A stretch of DNA of 64,000 bases from the NCBI GenBank assembly GCA_045537555.1, contig JAZSPR010000050.1, positions 1-64,000 on the forward strand. Direction: 5' to 3'. Numbering within the stretch: the first letter of the stretch is position 1; each line of letters starts with the position of its first letter. Origin of the DNA: UBA1081 sp045537555 (GTDB lineage Bacteria; Bacillota; Clostridia; Oscillospirales; Acutalibacteraceae). The translations under genes were made by a program, and so were the position numbers. Shown piece after piece: positions 43,913 to 52,668 of the stretch. The notes below the pieces were generated by a model. It was given only the letters and a program-made list of their open reading frames with translations. It had not been told where the DNA came from and made no database searches.

Positions 43913-44879
43913 AAAAGAATTTGTTTATGAAAAAATAGAAAATGTACCCGAATGTCACGCTTCAACCGTTCTGCCTCTTCCCGACGGTAGAGTAATGGTT
44001 GCGTGGTTTGCGGGGGAGCATGAGAAAAACGACAATGTGCGTATATGGTTTTCCGTAAAAGAAGACGGAAAATGGAGCGAACCTGCAAAAATTCCGTCAG
44101 ATGAAAATATTCCTCATTGGAATCCCGTTCTTGATATGAGAAATGACGGCGTCATCAGGCTTTATTTCAAAAAAGGCAAGGAAATAAGTGAATGGGTCAC
44201 ATGGTTCTGTGATTCTGCAGACGGCGGAAAGACATGGACCGGGGCTCAGGTACTTGTTCCTGATGATTATTCGGGCGGCAGAGGTCCCGTAAAGAATAAA
44301 TGTATAAGAACATCTCAGGGGCTTCTTCTTGCTCCCGCATCAAGCGAAGTAACAAGACCCTTGTGGAGATGCTTTATTGATGTTTCCCGTGATGACGGCG
44401 ACACATGGACAAGAACTGATTATATTGTAAGACCGAGAAAAAATTTCGGTCTTGTGCGCATGATTCAGCCCACACTCTGGGAAGATGATAATAAAATTAT
44501 CCATGCCCTTATGAGAACAGATAAAGGCAGAATCTATAAAAGTCATTCCTATGACGGCGGTTTTTCATGGTCAAAGGCTGAAAGAACCAGACTTCCCAAT
44601 AACAACAGCGGAATTGACTGTGTAAGAGCTTCTGACGGCAAAATTTATCTTGTATATAACCCCGTTGAAGAAAACTGGGGAGGCAGGTCACCCCTTGAAC
44701 TTGCCGTGTCAGAGGATAACGGTGAAACTTTCAGAACGGTTCATGTTCTTGAAAATGAAAAAGGCGGGGAATTTTCTTACCCCGCAATAACATGTTATAA
44801 TAATAAACTTCGTATAACATATACATATAACAGAAAGAAAATCATGTACTGCGAAATTATGAAAGAAGGATGCAATTAA
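43902..44879 (+). CDS. Sialidase-superfamily (BNR/Asp-box) protein
   Basis: 325 residues, a six-bladed propeller with four Asp boxes: SADGGKTW, SRDDGDTW, SYDGGFSW and SEDNGETF. VAWFAGEHEKNDNVRIWFS and MIQPTLWEDDNKIIHALMRT are conserved in exo-sialidase-like proteins of this type. No signal peptide, so it acts in the cytoplasm; substrate unknown, and a true sialidase activity is not assured because the Arg triad cannot be placed with certainty. It is locked into the operon by overlaps at both ends (11 nt with hemZ, 1 nt with the flippase gene), an odd place for a glycan enzyme. Confidence 0.82.
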   Translation: MNVKKEFVYEKIENVPECHASTVLPLPDGRVMVAWFAGEHEKNDNVRIWFSVKEDGKWSEPAKIPSDENIPHWNPVLDMRNDGVIRLYFKKGKEISEWVTWFCDSADGGKTWTGAQVLVPDDYSGGRGPVKNKCIRTSQGLLLAPASSEVTRPLWRCFIDVSRDDGDTWTRTDYIVRPRKNFGLVRMIQPTLWEDDNKIIHALMRTDKGRIYKSHSYDGGFSWSKAERTRLPNNNSGIDCVRASDGKIYLVYNPVEENWGGRSPLELAVSEDNGETFRTVHVLENEKGGEFSYPAITCYNNKLRITYTYNRKKIMYCEIMKEGCN

Positions 44880-46651
44880 TGGCAGGACGGAAAAAACAAT
44901 CACTCTTAAACGGTGCGCTTGTGCTTGTTGTTGCAACTGCATTCGTTGAAATTGTGGGTGTGCTTTATAAAATCCCTCTTACGGAGCTTATCGGCACAAT
45001 AGGAAGAGGCTATACGGGTACAGCATTCAATCTTTATATCCCTATACATAACATAGCCCTTGCAGGTCTTCCCGTTGCGATTTCAAAGCTTGTAGCCCAG
45101 AGTGTTGCCGAAGGTAAATTCAATAATGTAAAGAAAATCTATAAAATAGCACTCCGAATGTTCGTTGTAGCGGGTGCAATCGGTTCAATTCTTGTTCTCG
45201 CCCTTGCTTACCCATATGCCAAGAGTATGGAAGCAATGGCTTCATTGCCGTCAATTATAATGATTGCTCCTGCTGTGTTCGTATGCTGTGTAATGGCTAC
45301 ATACAGAGGCTATTATTCGGGGCTCCGTAATCAGACTCCCACCGCACTTTCTCAGATGTGCGAAGTTGTGGGCAAGCTTGCATTCGGTCTCGGACTGGCA
45401 TTCGTTGTTCAGCGATACGGTATGTCCTGCTTTGAACAGGGACTTCCTGTTTTCGGCACACAATGTGCAACAGTTGAAGAAGCCGTTATGGCACTTACTC
45501 CCTATGCATCAGCCGCTTCAATTTTCGGCGTTACAATGGGTGCTGTGTGTTCTCTTCTTTTCCTTGTTTTAAGGCATAAGATTGTCGGCGACAAGATAAC
45601 AAAAGAGGAGCTTGATGCTTCACCTCTTGCCGATACGGGTAAAAATATTGCAAAAATGATGCTTACAATTGCAGTACCCGTTGTTGTCAGCACACTTGTA
45701 ATGAACATCACAAACCTCATTGATTCATGGTCAATTCAGGCAAGACTGCAGTATGCCGTTAATTCGGGCAGACCGGTAATTGAAGCAATGTTTTCTGAAG
45801 CCATGGCACTTGCTCCCGAAATGGACAATGTTCAATTGAAATCATACCTTTACGGTGCTTACGAAATTGCCCTTGACTTCAGAAATCTTGTTCCCACGAT
45901 AACAACGACTCTTGGTATGAGTGCAATTCCCGTTCTTGCCGAAGCATGGACACTCAAAAATAAATTGATGATACGTTCATCAATCGAGTCTGTTATGAGA
46001 GTTGCTATGCTCATTTCTCTTCCTGCAGGTATCGGTATGGCGATACTTTCAAAGGACCTTCTCAACATCATGTACGGTGTATCCGACAGCGTAACGATTT
46101 CGGCAACCGTTATGGCACTTTACGGATGCTTCACATTCATTATGGCAGCTGCACAGCCTCTTATCAATATGCTTCAGGCTATAGGCAGAGCAGATGTACC
46201 CATGAAAGCCGTCGGTTTTGCCGCAGTTGCAAAAGTTTTAATTAATTTTATTCTTGTAGGCATTCCTCAGATGAATATTCTCGGTGCAATTATCGGTACT
46301 TTCTGCTTCTATATCATCACCGTCAGTTACAATCTCAATGCACTTATTAAAGAAACAGGCGTAAAGCTCAGCTACAAATCTGTTTTCTTTAAACCTCTTA
46401 TCTGTGCTCTTATGTGCGGCACGGGTGCATGGGCTGTATCGGGTATATGCAGAAGATTTATGCCCGCGTTTGAGTTCGGTTCAAGAATATCATCTTCAAC
46501 CGTTTCAGCCGTTATCGGCATTATTGCGGCAGTTGTGATTTATGTGCTTGCTTTACTTTTCACAAAATCAATTGTCCGTGACGATGTAAAAATGCTCCCC
46601 AAGGGAGAAAAAATCTGCAAAGTACTTGAAAAATATGACCTGATAGGGTAA
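44879..46651 (+). CDS. MOP/MVF-family polysaccharide or lipid II flippase (SpoVB-like)
   Basis: 590 residues, about 14 membrane spans. It begins AGRKKQSLLNGALVLVVATA and has KIPLTELIGTIGRGYTGTAF, typical of the SpoVB/Wzx branch. The family moves lipid-linked sugars across the membrane; SpoVB acts in spore cortex synthesis. The start was set at ATG 44879, which overlaps the previous stop (TAATG), with AAGGA upstream; an ATG at 44870 abuts that ribosome site. Whether it is SpoVB proper or the vegetative paralogue cannot be told. Confidence 0.88.
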   Translation: MAGRKKQSLLNGALVLVVATAFVEIVGVLYKIPLTELIGTIGRGYTGTAFNLYIPIHNIALAGLPVAISKLVAQSVAEGKFNNVKKIYKIALRMFVVAGAIGSILVLALAYPYAKSMEAMASLPSIIMIAPAVFVCCVMATYRGYYSGLRNQTPTALSQMCEVVGKLAFGLGLAFVVQRYGMSCFEQGLPVFGTQCATVEEAVMALTPYASAASIFGVTMGAVCSLLFLVLRHKIVGDKITKEELDASPLADTGKNIAKMMLTIAVPVVVSTLVMNITNLIDSWSIQARLQYAVNSGRPVIEAMFSEAMALAPEMDNVQLKSYLYGAYEIALDFRNLVPTITTTLGMSAIPVLAEAWTLKNKLMIRSSIESVMRVAMLISLPAGIGMAILSKDLLNIMYGVSDSVTISATVMALYGCFTFIMAAAQPLINMLQAIGRADVPMKAVGFAAVAKVLINFILVGIPQMNILGAIIGTFCFYIITVSYNLNALIKETGVKLSYKSVFFKPLICALMCGTGAWAVSGICRRFMPAFEFGSRISSSTVSAVIGIIAAVVIYVLALLFTKSIVRDDVKMLPKGEKICKVLEKYDLIG

Positions 46652-46702
46652 AATATCAAGGTATAAGTCAAAAAATGAAAAAAATGGGACGGAAATTTTA
46701 AA

Positions 46703-47410
46703 ATGGCTGTTGACTATCCGATAAAAGATAAGTATAATATAGAAGACTTACTCGCTATAATGCGTATTCTCAGGGCTCCCGGCGGTTGTCCTTGGGATGC
46801 TGAGCAGAATCACGAGTCAATCAAAAAGAATCTTATTGAAGAGACTTATGAAGTGATTGAAGCTGTCAATAAGGAAGATACTGAGCTTCTCAAAGAAGAA
46901 CTCGGCGATGTTCTGCTTCAGGTTGTTTTCCATGCCGCAATGGAAGAGGAAAAGGGTGTTTTCAATTTCTCTGATGTTGCTGACGGCATATGCAAAAAGC
47001 TCATTGAACGTCATCCCCATGTTTTCGGCGATATTGAAGTGTCGGGAACAGACGATGTTCTTACAAACTGGGATGCAATAAAACGCAATTCCAAAAAGCA
47101 GAAAACAACAACTCAGGCTATGGATTCCGTGCCCAGAGAGTTACCCGCGCTCATGCGTGCGGCAAAGCTCCAGTCAAAGGCAGCAAAAGCCGGTGTTGAA
47201 GTTGACGGTGATGTTTCCCGTTATATTTCTCAGAAGGCTTCGGCTGAAATAACAGAAAAGTCAGTCGGTGAACTTCTTTTTGCTGTCTGTGCGGCTGCAA
47301 GACAAAACGACATAGACCCTGAAGAGGCTCTTACAAAGGTCTCTGATGAATTTCTTTCATCATTCGGGGAATATGAAAAGAGTGAAGAAAAAACATCACT
47401 CTATAAATAA
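46703..47410 (+). CDS. mazG: Nucleoside triphosphate pyrophosphohydrolase MazG
   Basis: 235 residues. First MazG domain: LRAPGGCPWDAEQNHESIKK, then the EExxE metal motif in LIEETYEVIEAV and ELGDVLLQVVFHA. The second half is the degenerate domain with CAAARQNDIDPEEAL. It hydrolyses NTPs to NMP and PPi, clearing abnormal nucleotides. Shorter than E. coli MazG by about 30 residues. Upstream gap of 51 nt to spoVB; mazG followed by an HU gene is a frequent order in Clostridia. Confidence 0.95.
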   Translation: MAVDYPIKDKYNIEDLLAIMRILRAPGGCPWDAEQNHESIKKNLIEETYEVIEAVNKEDTELLKEELGDVLLQVVFHAAMEEEKGVFNFSDVADGICKKLIERHPHVFGDIEVSGTDDVLTNWDAIKRNSKKQKTTTQAMDSVPRELPALMRAAKLQSKAAKAGVEVDGDVSRYISQKASAEITEKSVGELLFAVCAAARQNDIDPEEALTKVSDEFLSSFGEYEKSEEKTSLYK

Positions 47411-47469
47411 TTTGCCAAATATTGTATTTTAATAAATTTGGAAGATATAATAAAGGAGGAAAAAAGATA

Positions 47470-47745
47470 ATGAAGAAGACAGACCTCGTTGCTGCAGTTG
47501 CAGCTAAGGCAGAGCTTTCAAAGAAGGATGCAGAAGCAGCTGTTAACGCTGTTGTTGCTGCTGTTTCAGAAGCTCTTGCTAACGGCGACAGTGTTCAGCT
47601 TGTAGGCTTCGGTACATTCGACGTTCGTGAACGTTCAGAAAAGCAGTGCCGTAACCCCAGAACAGGCGAAACAATGACTGTTGCTGCTACAAAGGTTCCC
47701 GCTTTCAAGGCAGGCAAGGCTCTTAAAGACGCTGTTGCAAAGTAA
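47470..47745 (+). CDS. hup: HU-family nucleoid protein
   Basis: 91 residues: KKTDLVAAVAAKAELSKKDA, VQLVGFGTFDVRERSEKQ, then the DNA-binding arm signature with RNPRTGETMTVAATKVPAFK. It bends and compacts DNA as a homodimer. The start is ATG 47470 with a perfect AAAGGAGG 9 nt upstream; the longer frame lies before the ribosome site. Ala/Gly codons are of highly expressed type (GCT, GCA). A strong terminator follows. Confidence 0.97.
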   Translation: MKKTDLVAAVAAKAELSKKDAEAAVNAVVAAVSEALANGDSVQLVGFGTFDVRERSEKQCRNPRTGETMTVAATKVPAFKAGKALKDAVAK

Positions 47746-47762
47746 TTAAATCTTTTCCTTAT

Positions 47763-47799
47763 AAAAAACAGAGAAGCTCAGAAAGCTTCTCTGTTTTTT
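47763..47799. terminator. Bidirectional terminator of hup and the WYL regulator
   Basis: Stem CAGAGAAGCT / AGCTTCTCTG with CAGAA loop, flanked by AAAAAA and TTTTTT. Confidence 0.95.
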
Positions 47800-47801
47800 C
47801 T

Positions 47802-48788
47802 TTATTTCAATCGGGAGATTGCCTGTTCAAGTTGTTCTTTATATTGATTCACAGCTTTTTCGGGTGCGGTGATTGTCATTTCTCCGCCGAATGTGAATAC
47901 CCATGAATAAAGTGTCGGTGTGAGTGCGGCATCAACGGTGACTGTGTATTCTCCGTCTTCGGTCGGGATGAATTTTACCTTTTTGCCGAATTTATCAATT
48001 ACCGCACCGGCGAATTTATCGGGACACTTTATTGTGACGGGTTCAATTTTTCCCGAGAACATCATAAGTGTTGCATTTGAATATTCGGCAACATCAAATT
48101 TTCTGAAATAACCTTTGCCGTCACGTGATTCATTTATGATTTCAACTTTATCCATTTTGTCAACACGGTAATGCTTTATGAGTGCCGTTTTTGATTCATA
48201 GGCGATAAGATAATATTTCTCGTTGTCATACTGGAGTGCAAATGGGCTGACTCTTATCGGATTTGCTCCGTTGTGATAATGCTTTTTCTTGTCGGCGCCG
48301 TAGTTGTAATAAAGAAATGAAATCTGCCTGTCATCACGGATAGCGGAGTAGATATTATCTGTGTTGTAATATATCGATTCGTTTTCATTCTTGATTCTGT
48401 TAACGATGAAAACTTCTCTTTCAAGCTCTTTGCGGTCATATTCGCTTACAAGGTTACCGATTTTCTTTATGAGCTCAAAACTCTTTTTCTGGGTGATGAA
48501 TCTTGATGACTGGATTGCATCAACAAGGAGCTTTAATTCCGTAATCTGAAAATCTCTTGAAAGGAGATTGAATCCGCCGTTTCTGCCTCTTGTTATATTG
48601 ATATCCATTCCGAGGCTCTGCAATGCTTCAATATCGGAATAAACGCTTTTTCTTTCGGCTGTAATGCCGTTTTCCGAAAGCATGTTTATAATGTCAGCGG
48701 TTGAAACGGAATGTGTTTCATCTGTTTTTTCCTGGAGGAACTGTGCTATTCTTATAAGTTTTAATTTTTGTGTTTCGTTTCTGGGCAT
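47802..48788 (-). CDS. WYL-domain transcription regulator (DeoR-like HTH)
   Basis: 328 residues. N-terminal winged helix (KLIRIAQFLQEKTDETHSVS, TAERKSVYSDIEALQSLGMD), then the WYL domain with FALQYDNEKYYLIAYESKTA and HYRVDKMDKVEI, and a C-terminal WCX part. WYL regulators bind nucleic acids or small ligands. The start was set at ATG 48788, 6 nt after AGAGGTG; the longer frame uses a GTG within that ribosome site. It is divergent from the transporter/phosphodiesterase operon and may control it. Two palindromes lie in its promoter region. Confidence 0.9.
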   Translation of the reverse strand: MPRNETQKLKLIRIAQFLQEKTDETHSVSTADIINMLSENGITAERKSVYSDIEALQSLGMDINITRGRNGGFNLLSRDFQITELKLLVDAIQSSRFITQKKSFELIKKIGNLVSEYDRKELEREVFIVNRIKNENESIYYNTDNIYSAIRDDRQISFLYYNYGADKKKHYHNGANPIRVSPFALQYDNEKYYLIAYESKTALIKHYRVDKMDKVEIINESRDGKGYFRKFDVAEYSNATLMMFSGKIEPVTIKCPDKFAGAVIDKFGKKVKFIPTEDGEYTVTVDAALTPTLYSWVFTFGGEMTITAPEKAVNQYKEQLEQAISRLK

Positions 48789-48802
48789 TTTTTTCACCTC
48801 TT

Positions 48803-48839
48803 ATTGTTTACAACAATTGCATTATAACACATTATGTGT
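48803..48839 (-). promoter_or_regulatory. Operator-like palindromes and -10 box of the WYL regulator
   Basis: ATTGTT-TAC-AACAAT (48803-48817) and the perfect 13-mer ACACATTATGTGT (48827-48839) lie on either side of a minus-strand TATAAT (48821-48826). Likely sites of autoregulation; no good -35 was found. Inference from position. Confidence 0.5.
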
Positions 48840-48896
48840 CCGAAAAACAGTACCTTTTATAATATTTTAAAAATATAATAATTAATATTTTAATTG

Positions 48897-48926
48897 TTGA
48901 TTTTGTTATCTGTTTAATGGTATAAT
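48897..48926 (+). promoter_or_regulatory. Promoter of the transporter/MPE/PI-PLC operon
   Basis: TTGATT, 18-nt spacer, TATAAT; 57 nt before the start codon. Confidence 0.65.
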
Positions 48927-48983
48927 ACAAAAAAAGAAATAATCTGTATTTTTTTTGTGCAGATTGATTGGAGGAAGATGCAG

Positions 48984-50441
48984 ATGAGCGGTTCTGCAAC
49001 AACTGAAACAAAGTATTTAAAATCCAAAGAATGGATACTGTACCTTGCAGGTGTGTTTTTCTACACAATGATGACAGGTATGGTAGGAGGTAACAGAAAT
49101 GCTTACCTTGTAAATGTTCTCGGTCTGCCCGAAGAAACAAACGCATTCTGTTCTGCAGTTACAAGTATTTCATGCTTTATTCTCAATTTCTTTATCGTTA
49201 TGTATATCGACGGCAGAAAGATGGGTAAAAAGGGTAAATTCAGACCGATTGTTCTTACAATTGCTCTGCCTATGTTTATCATTCTTATGTTAAATTTCAT
49301 AGCTCCCAAAGGTATTGCGGGAACAACACTTATTATCTATGTTCTTACAATCAATATCGCATGGGGACTTATATGCACATTCGGTAATTCAATCAATATG
49401 ATTGCAAATGTTATGACACCCAACATGAAAGAACGCGACCAGCTTCTTTCATTCAGAAGTATTTCTTCAGCTGTAGGTAACTCAGCTCCTCTCGTTGTTC
49501 TTCTTGTTGTAGGTGCAATATGGAAAGATAACGAAGGGCTTCAGTACATCATTTCAGCAGCAATCTGCGGTGTTGCAGGTGTTATAACTGTTCTTCTCGG
49601 CATGAATGTTGTAAGGGAAAGAATTCCTTATACTGCAGAAAAGAAGAATCCTCTTGAAGGTTTTAAAGATATCATAAGCAATAAATATGCATGGACAATC
49701 ATATTCTCAGAGTTCCTCAAGAGCTTCAGAGGTATTGCTACATATATGGAAACATTCCTTGCAATTGCCGTTCTCGGTTCTGCTTCAAAGAAGATTATCT
49801 TTGTTCTTCCCGTAGGTATCGGCACAGCAGTAGGTATGCTTGTAATCAACTTCCTTCTCAAAAAATTCAACGCAAGAGTTCTTTATATTGCCAGCGGTAT
49901 CTATTCGGTTACTGCTAACTGTATTGCTTTCACGGTCGGTTATTTTTATTTCAAAAATCCCAATACAATTCTTATGATTGTGTTTGTTGCTTTCCTTTTC
50001 CTCATCGGTCTTCAGTTCGGCGCATCAAACCTTCTTCCTTCAATGTTCCAGGCTGACGTTCTTGAAGATATCGAACTTAAAACAGGTAAGAGACTTGACG
50101 CATCAATGCCATTTGTTATTTCAATCGGCACACTCATAAGCGGTACAATTGCAAGCACACTTGCACCCCTTGTTCTTTACGGCGACAATTCAATCATCCA
50201 CTATGTTCCTCCCGTTGACGGAAGTAATATTGTTCCCGAACAGACATTTGAAACAAAGATTCTTCTTCTGTTCTTCTACACAATTATTCACGGTATCATG
50301 ATGTTCCTTGCAGGTGTTCCTTTCTTCTTCTACAAACTCACAGGCAAGACAAAGGAAGATATCCACAATGCGGTTGTTGAAATGAGAAAGAACAGCCGTA
50401 CATCAGATTTTGTTGCGGAGGAAGTCAATGAAGCCCTTTAA
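48984..50441 (+). CDS. GPH/MFS-type transporter
   Basis: 485 residues with about 12 membrane spans. Loop motifs YIDGRKMGKKGKFRPIVLTI, and NVMTPNMKERDQLLSFRSIS, are of the GPH type also seen in the transporter at 29020, but there is no long tail here. The start is ATG 48984 with GGAGG 9 nt upstream; a frame from GTG 48957 is longer but has no ribosome site. It leads an operon with a metallophosphoesterase (overlap 14 nt) and a PI-PLC-like protein, so its cargo may be a phosphodiester such as glycerophosphoinositol rather than a plain glycoside. That is inference. Confidence 0.85.
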   Translation: MSGSATTETKYLKSKEWILYLAGVFFYTMMTGMVGGNRNAYLVNVLGLPEETNAFCSAVTSISCFILNFFIVMYIDGRKMGKKGKFRPIVLTIALPMFIILMLNFIAPKGIAGTTLIIYVLTINIAWGLICTFGNSINMIANVMTPNMKERDQLLSFRSISSAVGNSAPLVVLLVVGAIWKDNEGLQYIISAAICGVAGVITVLLGMNVVRERIPYTAEKKNPLEGFKDIISNKYAWTIIFSEFLKSFRGIATYMETFLAIAVLGSASKKIIFVLPVGIGTAVGMLVINFLLKKFNARVLYIASGIYSVTANCIAFTVGYFYFKNPNTILMIVFVAFLFLIGLQFGASNLLPSMFQADVLEDIELKTGKRLDASMPFVISIGTLISGTIASTLAPLVLYGDNSIIHYVPPVDGSNIVPEQTFETKILLLFFYTIIHGIMMFLAGVPFFFYKLTGKTKEDIHNAVVEMRKNSRTSDFVAEEVNEAL

Positions 50442-51786
50442 GTTTTTTGTCATAACTGACACTCATTATTTTGCAAAAAGTCTTTCTGCAAGCGGCAAGC
50501 CCTATGAAGAGTTTATGGATTTCGAGCAGAAATGCTATGCTGAAACTCCTTACATAAATGATGCTGCTTTTGATTTCCTTGCAAAACAGACGGAAACGGA
50601 CACAATTCTTATTGCAGGAGACCTTTCATTCAACGGTGAAAAGGCAAGTCATGAGGAGTTTGTACAGCTTCTGGGTAAGCTCAAAGATGCAGGAAAAGAC
50701 GTTTATGTTGTAACCGCAGGTCATGATATTGAGCCGAATCCTTTTGAATATACCGACGAAGGCAGACGCCATGTTGAAGGTGTGAAATTCTCTGACCTTT
50801 ATGATTATTACCGTGATTTCGGCTATGATAAGGCAATTTCATTCTACAGAGAAAATCTTTCCTATGTAGCTCAGCTTGCCGACGGTATCAGACTTCTCGT
50901 TCTCTGTAACGACAGCGAAGAAAAGAAGAATATTGCTTATACAGATGAACTTCTTACATGGGCAAAAGAACAGATGGACAAAGCAAAGGAAGACGGACAG
51001 ATGATGTTTGCAATGGAGCATTATCCCGTTCTTCCCGGTCAGCCCATTCTCACACTCATTCCCGATGCAAGGCAGAAAGAGAGCAAAAAGCTCTATACAC
51101 TTCTTGCCGATAACGGTGTGCATCTTATCTTTACGGGACATATGCATAATCAGAGCATCAATGTTGTTGAAACAGAAAACGGCAATAAGTTCTATGATGT
51201 CTGCACAGGCTCACTTATCGGCTGTCCCGCTTTTATGCGTCTTTGTACAATTGAAAATGAAGTAACTGTTCATATAAAGAGCATTCCCGTGCCTGATTTC
51301 AGCTGGGATACAAAGGGTAAGGACTGCACAGTTTATCTCCGTGAGCAGTTTGAAAGAATGATAAGAACCCTTGTGGGCAGTATGCAGTATGACCCGGGAA
51401 GATTCTTACGTAAGCTCGGCGGTGACAAGCCCAAGCTTCACAAGGTTGTAAAAGTAGTGGGTAAAGCTCTTAATACATGGACTGTTGGCAGAGTTGCAAA
51501 GATTTTCTTTGTAAAGGCTCATAAAGATATTAAAGACAGAAAATTTATTGACCTTGTTGTTGACATCGCAAGAAATGCCTTTGAGGGTGACCAGCCTTTT
51601 GTTGAGGGCACCCCCGAGGGTGATACCGTGCTTAAAGTGTTCAGAAGACTTAAGCCTGTTTTCAGAATTCTCAACAAAAAGCTTCACGGCTCACAGGGTG
51701 AAGAAATTGATATGTATGAACTTCTGATACATTCACTCGGTAATTACGGCATTTCAGATTACAATGCAATGCTTATTTTTGAATGA
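50428..51786 (+). CDS. Calcineurin-like metallophosphoesterase
   Basis: 452 residues. Metal-binding motifs: ITDTHYF (D-x-H), IAGDLSFNGE, EHYPV and FTGHMHNQS. The usual GNH[D/E] motif reads VVTAGHDIEPN, so the metal/phosphate-binding Asn appears replaced by Gly. A C-terminal helical extension of about 170 residues (from YLREQFERMIRTLVGSM) has no recognised domain. The start is ATG 50428 with GGAGG upstream, overlapping the transporter gene. No signal peptide: a cytoplasmic enzyme on an imported phosphoester or diester. Confidence 0.87.
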   Translation: MKPFKFFVITDTHYFAKSLSASGKPYEEFMDFEQKCYAETPYINDAAFDFLAKQTETDTILIAGDLSFNGEKASHEEFVQLLGKLKDAGKDVYVVTAGHDIEPNPFEYTDEGRRHVEGVKFSDLYDYYRDFGYDKAISFYRENLSYVAQLADGIRLLVLCNDSEEKKNIAYTDELLTWAKEQMDKAKEDGQMMFAMEHYPVLPGQPILTLIPDARQKESKKLYTLLADNGVHLIFTGHMHNQSINVVETENGNKFYDVCTGSLIGCPAFMRLCTIENEVTVHIKSIPVPDFSWDTKGKDCTVYLREQFERMIRTLVGSMQYDPGRFLRKLGGDKPKLHKVVKVVGKALNTWTVGRVAKIFFVKAHKDIKDRKFIDLVVDIARNAFEGDQPFVEGTPEGDTVLKVFRRLKPVFRILNKKLHGSQGEEIDMYELLIHSLGNYGISDYNAMLIFE

Positions 51787-51787
51787 T

Positions 51788-52660
51788 ATGAAAAACTGGA
51801 TGAAAAAAATCCCCGATGACAGAATAATCACGGGGATAAATATGCCCGGCACTCATGACAGTGCTTGTCGTTTCATGGATTTCGGGTTTATAAGTCAGAC
51901 ACAGACATTGTCTGTAACACAGCAGCTTGAGGCGGGAGTCAGATATTTTGATTTCCGATTTAAATTGGTATGTGACACCTTTCTTGCAAACCACAGTATA
52001 TGCTACTGCAGAAAGAAAAAAGGCTTTTGGAATGAAGTTCTGACGTGTGATGACATTGTCAGAGAATGTCTTGATTTTCTTTCTGATAATCCTTCGGAAA
52101 CAATACTTTTTCAGCTCAAAGAAGCCGAAAGCCACACGGGTGACGAATTCTATAATGTATTTTATGAGAAGTACATAAAAGATGCTCCCGAAATGTGGTT
52201 TATTGAAAACAGAGTCCCTGCAATGGGTGAAGTGAGAGGAAAGATAATGCTTCTCAGGGCAGTTTCAGTTGATAAAGAAAAATTCACCGATAAAAATTCG
52301 GGAATTGATTTCACTTCTTATCCTTATGTCGGCACATTCAATGTTGATGATTGGAGAAGGGGAGAGTTGAAAAAACTTGACGGCACTCCTTACGGTGCAA
52401 TGCTTGTTCAGGATTCCTATAAATCCGAGGGAAAACACAAGTGGCAGACCGTGACAAGGTTTCTTGAAAGCGACCTTTCTCAGGATGAATTCAACATCTG
52501 TTATACAAGCTGTACGAGGATTTTTGTTCCGAGAATCAATGTTAAATATATAAATAAACTGATTCTGTCATATAATTTCAGAAGAAAGTATTACGGAATA
52601 ATTGCGACAGATTTTATTGACGCAGAAATTTCGGAAAAAATAATCATGACTAATTTTTAA
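51788..52660 (+). CDS. Phosphatidylinositol-specific phospholipase C-like protein (PI-PLC X domain)
   Basis: 290 residues. Both catalytic His are present: His23 in INMPGTHDSACRF and His69 in DTFLANHSICYC, with RYFDFRFK between. The bacterial PI-PLC fold cleaves phosphatidylinositol or GPI anchors to cyclic inositol phosphate. Known bacterial enzymes are secreted, but no signal peptide is seen here, so it may act on imported glycerophosphoinositol, or leave by another route. The start was set at ATG 51788, 1 nt after the previous stop; the ribosome site is poor, which suggests coupling. Third gene of the operon. Confidence 0.85.
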   Translation: MKNWMKKIPDDRIITGINMPGTHDSACRFMDFGFISQTQTLSVTQQLEAGVRYFDFRFKLVCDTFLANHSICYCRKKKGFWNEVLTCDDIVRECLDFLSDNPSETILFQLKEAESHTGDEFYNVFYEKYIKDAPEMWFIENRVPAMGEVRGKIMLLRAVSVDKEKFTDKNSGIDFTSYPYVGTFNVDDWRRGELKKLDGTPYGAMLVQDSYKSEGKHKWQTVTRFLESDLSQDEFNICYTSCTRIFVPRINVKYINKLILSYNFRRKYYGIIATDFIDAEISEKIIMTNF

Positions 52661-52668
52661 AGGATGAT

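Noticed and set aside
47422..47451. A promoter (TTGTAT, 18 nt, TATAAT) directly upstream of hup
   Set aside because: The transcript would begin within the AAAGGAGG ribosome site, so it is unlikely to drive hup; hup may be read from further upstream.
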